DNA from: RGIG3009 sp964389495
Lineage (GTDB): Bacteria; Bacillota; Clostridia; Oscillospirales; Acutalibacteraceae
Direction of reading: 5' to 3'
NCBI GenBank assembly: GCA_964389495.1
Contig: CAYMDU010000002.1
Span: forward strand, 1 to 50,646
DNA: 50,646 nucleotides
Shown: one piece after another, positions 23,370 to 31,089 of the stretch
Numbering within the stretch: the first letter of the stretch is position 1
Layout of the letters: each line of letters begins with the position of its first letter
The notes under the pieces: model-generated
Seen by the model: the letters and a program-made list of their open reading frames with translations, nothing else
What the model was told of the DNA's origin: nothing
Databases searched by the model: none
Position numbers and translations under genes: made by a program

Positions 23370-25028
23370 TTATTCCAGCGGGGCATCCGTGCCGGGCTCT
23401 GTATCCGACCCGGAAGACGACTGCTCCACATTGCTGACATATAGCTTTACCGTTTCGCCCACTTGGATTTTGGTGCCGGCCGCCGGCTGACTTTTTTCAA
23501 CCAGGCCCTTGTCCAAATCCGACACCGACAAAAGCAAGCTCTCGCCGACCTGATAGCCCAGCGCTTCCAAATACAAGCGTGCGTGGTCTTCGCTCCATCC
23601 GCTGAGATCCGGCATGGTGCCTTCCACCGGCCCGGCACTGATAACCACTTGAATCACCGTGCCGCGTTCCACCTTTTCACCGGCCACCGGCGTTTGCGAC
23701 AACACCGTGCCCTTGGCAACGGAATCGCTGTATTCGTACCCTTTGAGTGTGACCTTCATTTGCCCGGCCAGCGTTTTCCCTTGCACCGCCGACCACGCCT
23801 GGCCGGTTAGTGTGTCCACTTCAAACAACGCGCTGCCGGTTTCTACGGAACCGATCGGTTTGGTTGTCGTGGTGGGTGCCATGGTTAACTCGCCTTGTGT
23901 TGTGGTGGTGGTTACTTCGGTGCCGCCAAAATGAATATAGCCCAAACCGTTCAAAGCAAACACGGCCAGCACAGCCAATGCCGCCATCACACCGATGAAT
24001 ACCAACCACAAATACGAAAACCTCTTTGGCTTCGGTTCCTCGTTTTCTTCGTCTTCGTGCAACGAAGCAACCGCTTGTGTAACCGACAGTTCATCCAGCA
24101 ATTGCTGTGCGGTTTGTGTGCGGTAATCCGGTGACAGACGAAGGGCCCGTTGCAGGCTTTCTTTTATGTAGGGAGGCATGGCATCGGCCACATCGGCGGG
24201 CATGGTTACTTCGTCCCCTTTTTTTTGCCGTTGCACCGCATCGGCGGGGACACGACCGGTGAGCGCAAAGAACATCGATGCCGCCAGCCCATATACATCC
24301 GCTGCCTCCGTGCAAACCGCCTGGCTTTGGTATTGTTCCGGTGCGGCGCACCCCGCCACACGGCTGGGCTTCCCGATGCCGCTGGCCGTGCGCACTTCAC
24401 CGATGGCAAAATTCTTTAAACGCAGGCGGCCTTCGCTGTCCACCAAAATGTTTTTCGGCGACAAAGCCAAGTGCAACACACCGGTTGCGTGAATGGTGGA
24501 CACAGCCGAAATCAGCGGCAAAAACAAACGACGCACTTCATCCACCGGCAACCGACCGCCGTGTGCCGCCACATATTTTTCCAAGCTGGTGCCTTCGCAG
24601 TATTCACTGACGCTGTATGCCGTTCCGTTTTCTTCGAAAATATCGTAGGAAGGCACCACCACCAGCACATCGCGCAAGCGCCCCACAGCCCGCGCCAACT
24701 GCAAAAATTTGGTGCGGCAAGCGGCAAACTGCGCGGCATCGCCGCTGCCGACCACCGTTTTGCCGTCTGCCGAACGCCGGGCCAATTCGGGCGGGAAAAA
24801 CTCGCGAACGGTCACGCGGCTGTTATCTTGCCGATCCAGGCCGATGTACACGGCGCTGTCGCCGCCGATTTCCAGCACGCGCCCCACCAAGTACCGACCG
24901 TTTAGCACCGTGCGCACCGGCAAATACTCAGCCGGATTCACACCGGCTGCCGGATACCCGCACTGTGGGCAGGCGGTACCTTCGTTTTCAAGTGCTGCCA
25001 TGCAGCCCATACACAAATTGGATGCCAT
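23370..25028 (-). CDS. Zinc-ribbon, kinase-like (pseudokinase) and PASTA membrane protein
   Basis: 552 residues. A zinc ribbon (C6, C9, C20, C23) precedes a Ser/Thr kinase fold (about 40-315), a membrane helix (about 339-359), a Thr-rich linker and two PASTA repeats (about 400-465 and 466-535) outside the cell. The catalytic residues are lost: the VAIK Lys is Arg75 (VTVREF), HRD is H186-L-A (LHLALSPKNIL), and DFG is N206-F-A. The Asn of the catalytic loop (N193) and the APE motif (APEQY) remain. It is therefore probably a pseudokinase or a scaffold sensing muropeptides, not a PrkC/Stk1-type active kinase. It follows dnaC by 13 bp. Confidence 0.88.
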   Translation of the reverse strand: MASNLCMGCMAALENEGTACPQCGYPAAGVNPAEYLPVRTVLNGRYLVGRVLEIGGDSAVYIGLDRQDNSRVTVREFFPPELARRSADGKTVVGSGDAAQFAACRTKFLQLARAVGRLRDVLVVVPSYDIFEENGTAYSVSEYCEGTSLEKYVAAHGGRLPVDEVRRLFLPLISAVSTIHATGVLHLALSPKNILVDSEGRLRLKNFAIGEVRTASGIGKPSRVAGCAAPEQYQSQAVCTEAADVYGLAASMFFALTGRVPADAVQRQKKGDEVTMPADVADAMPPYIKESLQRALRLSPDYRTQTAQQLLDELSVTQAVASLHEDEENEEPKPKRFSYLWLVFIGVMAALAVLAVFALNGLGYIHFGGTEVTTTTTQGELTMAPTTTTKPIGSVETGSALFEVDTLTGQAWSAVQGKTLAGQMKVTLKGYEYSDSVAKGTVLSQTPVAGEKVERGTVIQVVISAGPVEGTMPDLSGWSEDHARLYLEALGYQVGESLLLSVSDLDKGLVEKSQPAAGTKIQVGETVKLYVSNVEQSSSGSDTEPGTDAPLE

Positions 25029-25041
25029 TGTTTTGCTCCTC

Positions 25042-26028
25042 CTATTCCAAAGACTGACGCAACTTCAACTGCCGAATATCCTTACCGACACACACCAGCG
25101 GCTGAAAAGTGCCGGTGATACGCGAAGCAATTTGTTCGCCGTATCGGTCGGTTAATTCCTTTTGGTTTAAATTGGTGCTGATGATGGTGGGTTTGTTTTC
25201 CAGCATACGCTCGTTGATGATGTTGTACAAAGCCGAAGTGTAGAAATTGCTGGAAAACTCCGTGCCCACATCGTCCAAAATCAGCAAATCGCATCCGGTC
25301 ATAATGTCTTCGCTGTTTCCTTCGGCACGACCGAAATGCTCTTTTTCCACCCGGTGCAACAACTTTTGCACCGGGCCGTATACCACCGAATATCCGCGCA
25401 ACAGCACTTCGCCGGCAATAGCCAGCGACAAATGGGTTTTCCCCACGCCGGTTGGCCCGCGCAACAGCAAGCTGACATCGGTGCCGTCGAATCCTTCGGC
25501 ATAGGCACGGCAATAGGCAATCACTTCCCGCATGCGGGCACGGGGTGAAATGCCGGTTTGCGCATCGGTTTGGGCAGAATAATACGCCAACGACAACTCG
25601 TCAAACGAACGCGGACGCATGCCGGACAGTTCCGACAGCGACTGGCAAGACAGCTCGCGCAGCAGGGTGTTAAAACATTCACAGCGGCGGTTGCCCGTGT
25701 ACCCCGTGTCGTGACATTTGGTGCAGGTGTACTGCGGTTCGAAATCCGAAACTTCGGCCCCGTTTTCCCGCAGCAACATTGACATTTCCACTTGAAGCGA
25801 CAGGTTTTCCGTTTTAATGCGTTCCACCTCTTGCTCCACATTGTGCCCGTTGAGAATGGCTTTTACCACCTTGCCGGAGGACAAGGCCATTTGCTGTTCG
25901 ATTTCACGCAGGCGCGGCACTTTTTTCAGCATGTCCTGCCGCAAGATGGCCGCCTGCGCCTGAGCGGTACTGCGCCGCTGTTCCAACACAGCCTGTGCCT
26001 GTTCATACAATTCTCGGCTATATGCCAT
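25042..26028 (-). CDS. DnaC/DnaI-like helicase loader ATPase
   Basis: 328 residues from ATG 26028 (SD GGGTGAG overlapping the upstream stop); GTG 26037 is an alternative. Residues of about 105-135 hold a zinc-binding CTKCHDTGYTGNRRCECF motif. The AAA+ core has Walker A GPTGVGKTHLSLA and Walker B LLILDDVGTE, then IISTNLNQKEL (sensor 1). Such proteins load the replicative helicase DnaB. Its direct coupling to the DnaD-like gene upstream fits a primosome pair as in Bacillota. Confidence 0.92.
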   Translation of the reverse strand: MAYSRELYEQAQAVLEQRRSTAQAQAAILRQDMLKKVPRLREIEQQMALSSGKVVKAILNGHNVEQEVERIKTENLSLQVEMSMLLRENGAEVSDFEPQYTCTKCHDTGYTGNRRCECFNTLLRELSCQSLSELSGMRPRSFDELSLAYYSAQTDAQTGISPRARMREVIAYCRAYAEGFDGTDVSLLLRGPTGVGKTHLSLAIAGEVLLRGYSVVYGPVQKLLHRVEKEHFGRAEGNSEDIMTGCDLLILDDVGTEFSSNFYTSALYNIINERMLENKPTIISTNLNQKELTDRYGEQIASRITGTFQPLVCVGKDIRQLKLRQSLE

Positions 26029-26033
26029 ACCGC

Positions 26034-27005
26034 TCACCCTTTCTTTTTCTTTTTATACACCGGTATGTATTGTGCAATCATGTTTTCGTATTCGCTGGCG
26101 GAGTCTGCCGGTGCCGATGCCGACGATGTACCGCCCAGTGCTGCCACTTTTTCGGCGGTGTCGGCCCCTTGATCGCGCCAGTTTTCCAACACCCGATCGA
26201 TGTATTTGGCTTGGAACTTGCCGGTTTTTTTCACGCACACGGTGTGGGCAAGGCGAAGCACTTCGTCTTGCACTTTCCAATCGTTCATCCATTTTTCCGC
26301 CAAATCGCCGGCCAAAGTGCCCGACGGCGGTTTATCCAATGCACACAAGGTTTGCACACGCAGCAACGCTTGTTGCCGGCGTTCCAAACAGCACAGATAT
26401 TCTTCGGCGGCAGCCATGGTGACAATGCCGCGATCCGCCCAATCCAGGGCCACCTTTTCGACATACCGCATGGAAAGGCGGCCCACCGAAACGGCATAGC
26501 CCACCACCATGAGAATAACCTCCACCGGCAAGCCGGCTGTATCGAACAGATACAGCAATGTTTCCATGTCGCCCGGCGAAAGCGGACGCCCCATGCGTGC
26601 CCCCACTTCGTCCAGCAAATAGGCAAATTCCGTGCAGCTGTCACGCCGTGCAATCACTTCCGGCATTTGCGGCTTGACGGCCTGCGGGCGCACGGCCGGA
26701 ATACGCGGTGCCGGCTTTTCCGCTTCCGGTGCCGCCGGCGGTGCGACTTCTTCGTTGGCCGCCGACACATCGACTGTTAGCACACCGGCATCGGTCCAAT
26801 AACGCAGGGCATCGCGACAATCCGCCGCCGAACTGCCAATGGCCTGAGCACAGGCGACGTCGTTGTATTGCCCGCCGTGACGGGACAGCCACAACAGCAC
26901 TTTCAGCTGCACCGCGCCGGCCAGACGCAGGTGTTCGTCTGCCACCGCATCCGGCATCACGAACACATGCCGAAGCAACGGCGCACGCCAACTGTATTCT
27001 GCCAT
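26034..27005 (-). CDS. DnaD-domain replication initiation protein
   Basis: 323 residues. An N-terminal winged-helix-like region (about 1-80, LKVLLWLSRHGGQYNDVACAQ) is joined by a Pro/Ala-rich linker (about 85-115) to two DnaD/DnaB_2-type helical domains at about 125-200 and 235-300, the second containing KKTGKFQAKYIDRVLENW. Such proteins remodel DNA for primosome assembly with the DnaC-type loader encoded next to it. The tail is Lys-rich (YKKKKKG). Confidence 0.9.
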   Translation of the reverse strand: MAEYSWRAPLLRHVFVMPDAVADEHLRLAGAVQLKVLLWLSRHGGQYNDVACAQAIGSSAADCRDALRYWTDAGVLTVDVSAANEEVAPPAAPEAEKPAPRIPAVRPQAVKPQMPEVIARRDSCTEFAYLLDEVGARMGRPLSPGDMETLLYLFDTAGLPVEVILMVVGYAVSVGRLSMRYVEKVALDWADRGIVTMAAAEEYLCCLERRQQALLRVQTLCALDKPPSGTLAGDLAEKWMNDWKVQDEVLRLAHTVCVKKTGKFQAKYIDRVLENWRDQGADTAEKVAALGGTSSASAPADSASEYENMIAQYIPVYKKKKKG

Positions 27006-27107
27006 GGCATATCCCTCCCATTGTATAGTGTGTTTCTATTATACACACCTTTCGACGCGAAACGCAAGCCCTTTTTTGCTTTTACGGAATTTCCCTGAAA
27101 ATTTCAG

Positions 27108-27136
27108 TTGATTTTTTGAAAAATGTATGGTATCGT
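27108..27136 (+). promoter_or_regulatory. Probable promoter of the ferredoxin gene
   Basis: TTGATT (27108-27113), a 17-bp spacer and TATCGT (27131-27136). The SD AGGAGGTG and the ATG at 27167 follow within 31 nt. The -10 is weak. Confidence 0.45.
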
Positions 27137-27166
27137 AGTAAAGAACAAAAAAGGAGGTGCTTGAAA

Positions 27167-27337
27167 ATGGCTTACAAGATTTCTGACGAGTGCATCGCTT
27201 GCGGTTCCTGTGCCGAAGGCTGCCCCGTGGCGGCGATCGCGGAAGGCGATGGCAAGTACGAAATCGACGCGGACACCTGCATCAGCTGCGGTGCCTGTGC
27301 AGATACTTGCCCGGTGGGCGCAATTGCCGAGGCGTAA
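27167..27337 (+). CDS. 2[4Fe-4S] clostridial ferredoxin
   Basis: 56 residues. It has two CxxCxxCxxxCP motifs: CIACGSCAEGCPVAAI and CISCGACADTCPVGAI. This is the low-potential electron carrier used by pyruvate:ferredoxin oxidoreductase, hydrogenases and Rnf-type complexes in anaerobes. ATG 27167 has a perfect AGGAGGTG. It is followed by the tRNA methyltransferase gene after about 85 bp. Confidence 0.97.
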   Translation: MAYKISDECIACGSCAEGCPVAAIAEGDGKYEIDADTCISCGACADTCPVGAIAEA

Positions 27338-27422
27338 TGCTCTGTACTCACAAAGGCTGTCGTGGATCGGTCGGTTTCGCCGTGCCGTTTGCGGCAGCTT
27401 TTTGCTATAAAGGATGGTTTGT

Positions 27423-28109
27423 ATGACAACGCGCACCGAGAATCTCGGTCACGGGCGAAGCCTATTGGTTACCAACGATTACACCTTTGGAACCGATGCG
27501 TTGCTGTTGGCGGATTTTGCCGCTATTCGCCCGCACGATCGCATTTGCGACCTGGGAACCGGTTGCGGCATTTTGCCGCTTTTGTTTCATTGCGGCACCG
27601 CTTGTCCGACCGTGGATGCCGTGGACTGTTCGCCGGAAGCAACCGCACTGGCACAGCAAAATGTGGTGCAAAACGGCTTGGAAAACTACATCACCGTGCA
27701 CACACAGGATTGGCGCCGCCTTTCGCTTCCCGCCGGTGCCTATGACCGCGTGGTGTGCAACCCTCCCTATTTTGCGGAAAACAGCGGCGCTCCGGCAGCC
27801 GGTGCCGCGCGCCGGCTGGCACGGCAAGAGCAGGGCGATACTCTGTCGGATGTTATCACCGCCGCCGCACGGTTGCTGCGCGTGCGCGGGCATTTTGTGC
27901 TGTGCCACCGTCCCGAACGGTTGGTGGATGTGGTGAGTACATTGCGCGCCCACCGTTTGGAACCGAAACGGTTACAACTGGTTTGTGCGCGAGAAAATAC
28001 CGCTCCGTTTTTGTTATTGTGCGACGCCGTGCGCGAAGCCAAACCCTCGCTACGTGTGCTGCCGCCGTTGATTTTGGAAAGCAAGGTGACATCATGTCAG
28101 GAACCCTAA
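27423..28109 (+). CDS. tRNA1(Val) (adenine37-N6)-methyltransferase-like protein
   Basis: 228 residues from ATG 27423, with AAGGATG 7-8 nt upstream; ATG 27414 overlaps that SD. It is a class I SAM methyltransferase: motif I DLGTGCGILPLL, acidic motif VDCSPEA, catalytic VVCNPPYF (the NPPY of N6-adenine enzymes). The start, with FGTDALLLADF, is typical of the TrmN6/YfiC/YabB family. It overlaps rsmI by 16 bp, the usual yabB-rsmI (yabC-like) pairing of Bacillota. Confidence 0.9.
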   Translation: MTTRTENLGHGRSLLVTNDYTFGTDALLLADFAAIRPHDRICDLGTGCGILPLLFHCGTACPTVDAVDCSPEATALAQQNVVQNGLENYITVHTQDWRRLSLPAGAYDRVVCNPPYFAENSGAPAAGAARRLARQEQGDTLSDVITAAARLLRVRGHFVLCHRPERLVDVVSTLRAHRLEPKRLQLVCARENTAPFLLLCDAVREAKPSLRVLPPLILESKVTSCQEP

Positions 28110-28930
28110 CTTTGGTGGGAACCCCCATTGGCAATTTGTCGGATTTTTCGCCGCGTGCAATCGAGGCTTTGAATGCCTGTGATTTCATTGCTGCCGAAGA
28201 TACGCGCGTATCGCTGACATTGCTGAATCACTTTGGCATACGCAAGCCTCTTATCAGTTATTATGAGCACAACAAACGCGAACGCGGCGACATGATTTGC
28301 CGCAAATTGGAAGCCGGCGAAAATGCCGTGCTGGTAACCGATGCCGGCATGCCCGCCATTTCCGACCCCGGCGAAGAGCTGGTTGCTCAATGCCACGAAC
28401 GCGGAATTCCGGTGACGGTGGTGCCCGGCCCCAGCGCCGTGATCACCGCCTTGGCCATTTCCGGCATGCCGTCGGGGCGTTTCACATTTGAAGGATTTTT
28501 GAGTGTTAACCGGCGAAGCCGCCGCGACCATTTGAATTCTCTCAAACACGAAGAACGCACCATGGTGTTTTACGAAGCGCCGCACAAACTGGCTTCCACA
28601 TTGGAAGATATGTTGGAAGCGTTTGGCGATCGCCGGCTTTGCCTGGTGCGTGAACTGACCAAACTGCACGAAGAAACACAGCACACCACACTGGCACAGG
28701 CGGCTGCCCGCTACCGTGCCGAAGCGGCGCGCGGCGAGTTCGTGCTTATTTTGGCCGGTGCCACGCCGCCGGAAGAGCCGACCCTTTCGGTGCAAGACGG
28801 TGCCGACCTGGCACGCCGTTACATGGAACGCGACGGTCTTTCCCCTTCCGATGCCGCACGGCAGGCCGCCGCGGAAACCGGATTGAAAAAAGGCGACATT
28901 TACCGCGTGCTGACCTGTAAGGAGGGCTGA
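28094..28930 (+). CDS. rsmI: 16S rRNA (cytidine1402-2'-O)-methyltransferase
   Basis: 278 residues. It 2'-O-methylates C1402 in the decoding centre. The N-terminus LTLVGTPIGNLSDFSPRA, then CDFIAAEDTRVSLTLL, YYEHNKRERG, VLVTDAGMPAISDPGEELV, VVPGPSAVITAL and FEGFLS identify the RsmI tetrapyrrole-methylase fold. ATG 28094 lies inside the preceding gene. The C-terminal HTH-like end (SDAARQAAAETGLKKGDIYRV) is also typical. Confidence 0.96.
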   Translation: MSGTLTLVGTPIGNLSDFSPRAIEALNACDFIAAEDTRVSLTLLNHFGIRKPLISYYEHNKRERGDMICRKLEAGENAVLVTDAGMPAISDPGEELVAQCHERGIPVTVVPGPSAVITALAISGMPSGRFTFEGFLSVNRRSRRDHLNSLKHEERTMVFYEAPHKLASTLEDMLEAFGDRRLCLVRELTKLHEETQHTTLAQAAARYRAEAARGEFVLILAGATPPEEPTLSVQDGADLARRYMERDGLSPSDAARQAAAETGLKKGDIYRVLTCKEG

Positions 28931-28933
28931 ACC

Positions 28934-29494
28934 ATGTTTGACGGGTTGCTTTCCCCCCACACGCTGGTTTTGATTGCCTTGGCCGTTATCATCGGCATCT
29001 ACCTTTCTGTTTTGGATAAACGAACAAAGAGCGACCGCAGTGCCGCTCTTTGCAAAACCTATGAAGTAATGACCGAAGACATATTGCTCTCCACGCCGGA
29101 CGAAACATTGGTGGAAGCGGTTATCGGCAACCTGATGAGCCGATTGGACACGCACCGTCCCGATTTGGCCGCTTCGCTGCCTTTTCTTTCACAGGGCCGT
29201 GCCAATGTTTGCAGCGTGTGGCTGCTGTGCCACGAACTTCGTTCGGCCGATTTGGAAGCGTTTTTTGCTTCTTCCTCGTGCCGCTTTGCCGAAACGGCCG
29301 TGCGCGGGTTGGACGCTATCGGCGCCGCCCTTTGTGCCGAACTGCTTGGCCAAGCATGCGAAGCGGCCGAAAACGCCGATGCGGCAACTTTGCAAAAAAC
29401 AACCGAAGAACTGCGCAATGCAATGGAAAAAGAGCAACCGTTGCAGTTGTGCATTTCCTATATTCGCTGCCACCCCGCCGACTTTATCGACTAG
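28934..29494 (+). CDS. Uncharacterised protein with N-terminal membrane anchor
   Basis: 186 residues. One N-terminal membrane helix (LVLIALAVIIGIYLSVL) is followed by an alpha-helical cytoplasmic domain with no motif I recognise. It starts 3 bp after rsmI, so it belongs to that operon. Its stop codon abuts the stop of the converging gene at 29495 with no intergenic base and no terminator hairpin. Confidence 0.7.
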   Translation: MFDGLLSPHTLVLIALAVIIGIYLSVLDKRTKSDRSAALCKTYEVMTEDILLSTPDETLVEAVIGNLMSRLDTHRPDLAASLPFLSQGRANVCSVWLLCHELRSADLEAFFASSSCRFAETAVRGLDAIGAALCAELLGQACEAAENADAATLQKTTEELRNAMEKEQPLQLCISYIRCHPADFID

Positions 29495-29875
29495 TCACAT
29501 GGCCACATACAGCAGTGCCAGCACCAATTCCAACGGTGCTCCGTTTTTGGCAAGAATCACCGCCAGCAACAGCACCAGCAACTGTTCCTGATCGCCCTGC
29601 AACAACGCCGCCAGCGCCCCTTCGGTATTCGGCAACGGCGCACTTTCCCCGGCAGAAAGGCCGGGTTCGTCACCGCACGGCAAAGCGGTATCCGGCGGCG
29701 GGGGCTCTAACGCTATCGGTTCCGCAACCGCTTCTTCCGGTGGCGTGAATGTCACCCCGCGGTATACATGCACCGGGTACTCCTGCACCATGCGGCGGGA
29801 ATGTTCCTGCATGCGCTTCACGCGATCGGCCGCTTCCTGCTGCATGCGCATGAGGTTACCGGCACTAGGATTCAT
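29495..29875 (-). CDS. Uncharacterised small protein, hydrophobic C-terminus (trio gene 3)
   Basis: 126 residues, ATG 29875 with GGAGGG 8 nt upstream. A basic helical N-terminus (MRMQQEAADRVKRMQEHSRR) leads into a Pro/acidic linker and ends with EQLLVLLLAVILAKNGAPLE followed by LVLALLYVAM, a probable membrane-seeking helix pair. It overlaps the upstream gene by 11 bp, so the three genes 30460-29495 are coupled. No family recognised. Confidence 0.65.
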   Translation of the reverse strand: MNPSAGNLMRMQQEAADRVKRMQEHSRRMVQEYPVHVYRGVTFTPPEEAVAEPIALEPPPPDTALPCGDEPGLSAGESAPLPNTEGALAALLQGDQEQLLVLLLAVILAKNGAPLELVLALLYVAM

Positions 29876-30209
29876 GGAACAACCCTCCTTGCAACAGCGG
29901 CAACAATTTGAGAAGCTGCAACAGTTTTAACGATTCATCCAGCCGCTTTTCCCGCCCGTCATGCAAATACGGGCGCAAAGCTTTCAGCAACGCGGTGTTT
30001 CGGTCGTCCTGTTCCAAAGATGTGAGCAACGGGGCCAGCCGCAGCAAGCCGGACAAGGTGCCGTCTGCCGATTCGGTCGGGCCGGATACGCTCGGCGCTT
30101 CTGCGCTTTCAGCCGACAGTCCCAGTGCTTGCATGGCATGTTTCAGTTGCTCCATACCATCCGGCGAGTTTAGCAACCGATCCAGCTTGCGGCTCAACTC
30201 GTCCTCCAT
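29865..30209 (-). CDS. Uncharacterised small helical protein (trio gene 2)
   Basis: 114 residues from ATG 30209 (GTG 30218 is an alternative that overlaps the upstream stop). The sequence is helical: an N-terminal EDELSRKLDRLLNSPDGMEQL, an Ala/Ser-rich middle, and a Leu-rich C-terminus ending LKLLQLLKLLPLLQGGLFHES. It resembles small Leu-rich proteins conserved in gut Clostridia, with no known role. Confidence 0.65.
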   Translation of the reverse strand: MEDELSRKLDRLLNSPDGMEQLKHAMQALGLSAESAEAPSVSGPTESADGTLSGLLRLAPLLTSLEQDDRNTALLKALRPYLHDGREKRLDESLKLLQLLKLLPLLQGGLFHES

Positions 30210-30214
30210 GGTTT

Positions 30215-30460
30215 TCACCGGCCTCCCCGCAGTTTTTCCAAGAGTGTTTGCACATCCGGCCGATTTAAAAACTGTTGTGCCTGTTGCGGATTGCCAACCA
30301 ATTCTTGAATACGGCGGGCTGTTTCGGGCGAAATCGCCCCCGCCACGGATTCCAAACCTCCGCTTTGCACGGTTTTGGCCAGTTGCTCCGGCGTTGTTCC
30401 CAGCCGGCGGGAGGCGTAGTTTAACAGTGCTTGCAATTGCTCCGGCGTTACCTGGCTCAT
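30215..30460 (-). CDS. Uncharacterised small protein (trio gene 1)
   Basis: 81 residues, rich in Gln/Leu, helical (MSQVTPEQLQALLNYASRRL, then GTTPEQLAKTVQSGG). SD GGGGGTGA precedes ATG 30460. It is first of three overlapping small genes and diverges from the phosphoesterase gene. Function unknown; the three products probably act together. Confidence 0.65.
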   Translation of the reverse strand: MSQVTPEQLQALLNYASRRLGTTPEQLAKTVQSGGLESVAGAISPETARRIQELVGNPQQAQQFLNRPDVQTLLEKLRGGR

Positions 30461-30526
30461 GCCATCACCCCCTTATTGCATACTATGCAAACGAACGAAA
30501 AACAATCACCGAAAGGATGATTTTGT

Positions 30527-30991
30527 ATGGTGCGTATGTTGGCGGTTTCCGATACGCACGGCGACCGGCGCTCGCTGTATCGCCTGTTGGATTTGCACCC
30601 GGAAGCACGGTATCTGTTGCATTTGGGCGACGGCGCTTCCGATGCCGAAAGCCTGCTTTTGCCGGAAACCGTTACGCGGTTGTCGGTGGCGGGAAATTGT
30701 GATTTTTCTTCTTCCTATCCCGACGAACACGAAGTGAACATTGGAAAGGTGTCGCTGTTTCTCACCCACGGGCATCGATACGGCGTGAAGCACGGGCTTG
30801 AACCGTTGGAAGCGGAAGCGCGCCGCCGGTTGGTATCGATGGCTCTGTTTGGGCACACACATCAGCCTTTGGTTCACTACGACAGCGGATTGTATCTTGT
30901 GAATCCCGGTTCACTGCGCTTTGGAGGCACCTATGCCATTATCGACATAGCCAACGGTGCGCCCGCTCCGCATATTGCCCATCTTCGCTGA
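30527..30991 (+). CDS. YfcE/MJ0936-type metallophosphoesterase
   Basis: 154 residues. The five phosphoesterase motifs are present: VSDTHGD, HLGDGASD, VAGNCD, LTHGHRYG and FGHTHQP. These proteins bind two divalent metals and hydrolyse phosphodiesters; the physiological substrate is usually unknown. ATG 30527 follows AAAGGATG. It is a single gene between the divergent trio and rhaA. Confidence 0.92.
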   Translation: MVRMLAVSDTHGDRRSLYRLLDLHPEARYLLHLGDGASDAESLLLPETVTRLSVAGNCDFSSSYPDEHEVNIGKVSLFLTHGHRYGVKHGLEPLEAEARRRLVSMALFGHTHQPLVHYDSGLYLVNPGSLRFGGTYAIIDIANGAPAPHIAHLR

Positions 30992-31031
30992 TAGCAGTAT
31001 ATGCCGCCGGGGCCCTGTGCGTTCTCCCTGC

Positions 31032-31066
31032 TGTCAATTGACAAGCCAACCCGCCCGTGATATAAT
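31032..31066 (+). promoter_or_regulatory. Consensus promoter with palindromic operator before rhaA
   Basis: TTGACA (31038-31043), a 17-bp spacer and TATAAT (31061-31066): an exact consensus. The -35 is half of a perfect 12-bp palindrome TGTCAATTGACA (31032-31043), a likely repressor site. The leader would be about 17 nt. Confidence 0.8.
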
Positions 31067-31089
31067 CCAACCACAAGGAGGCATACTCT

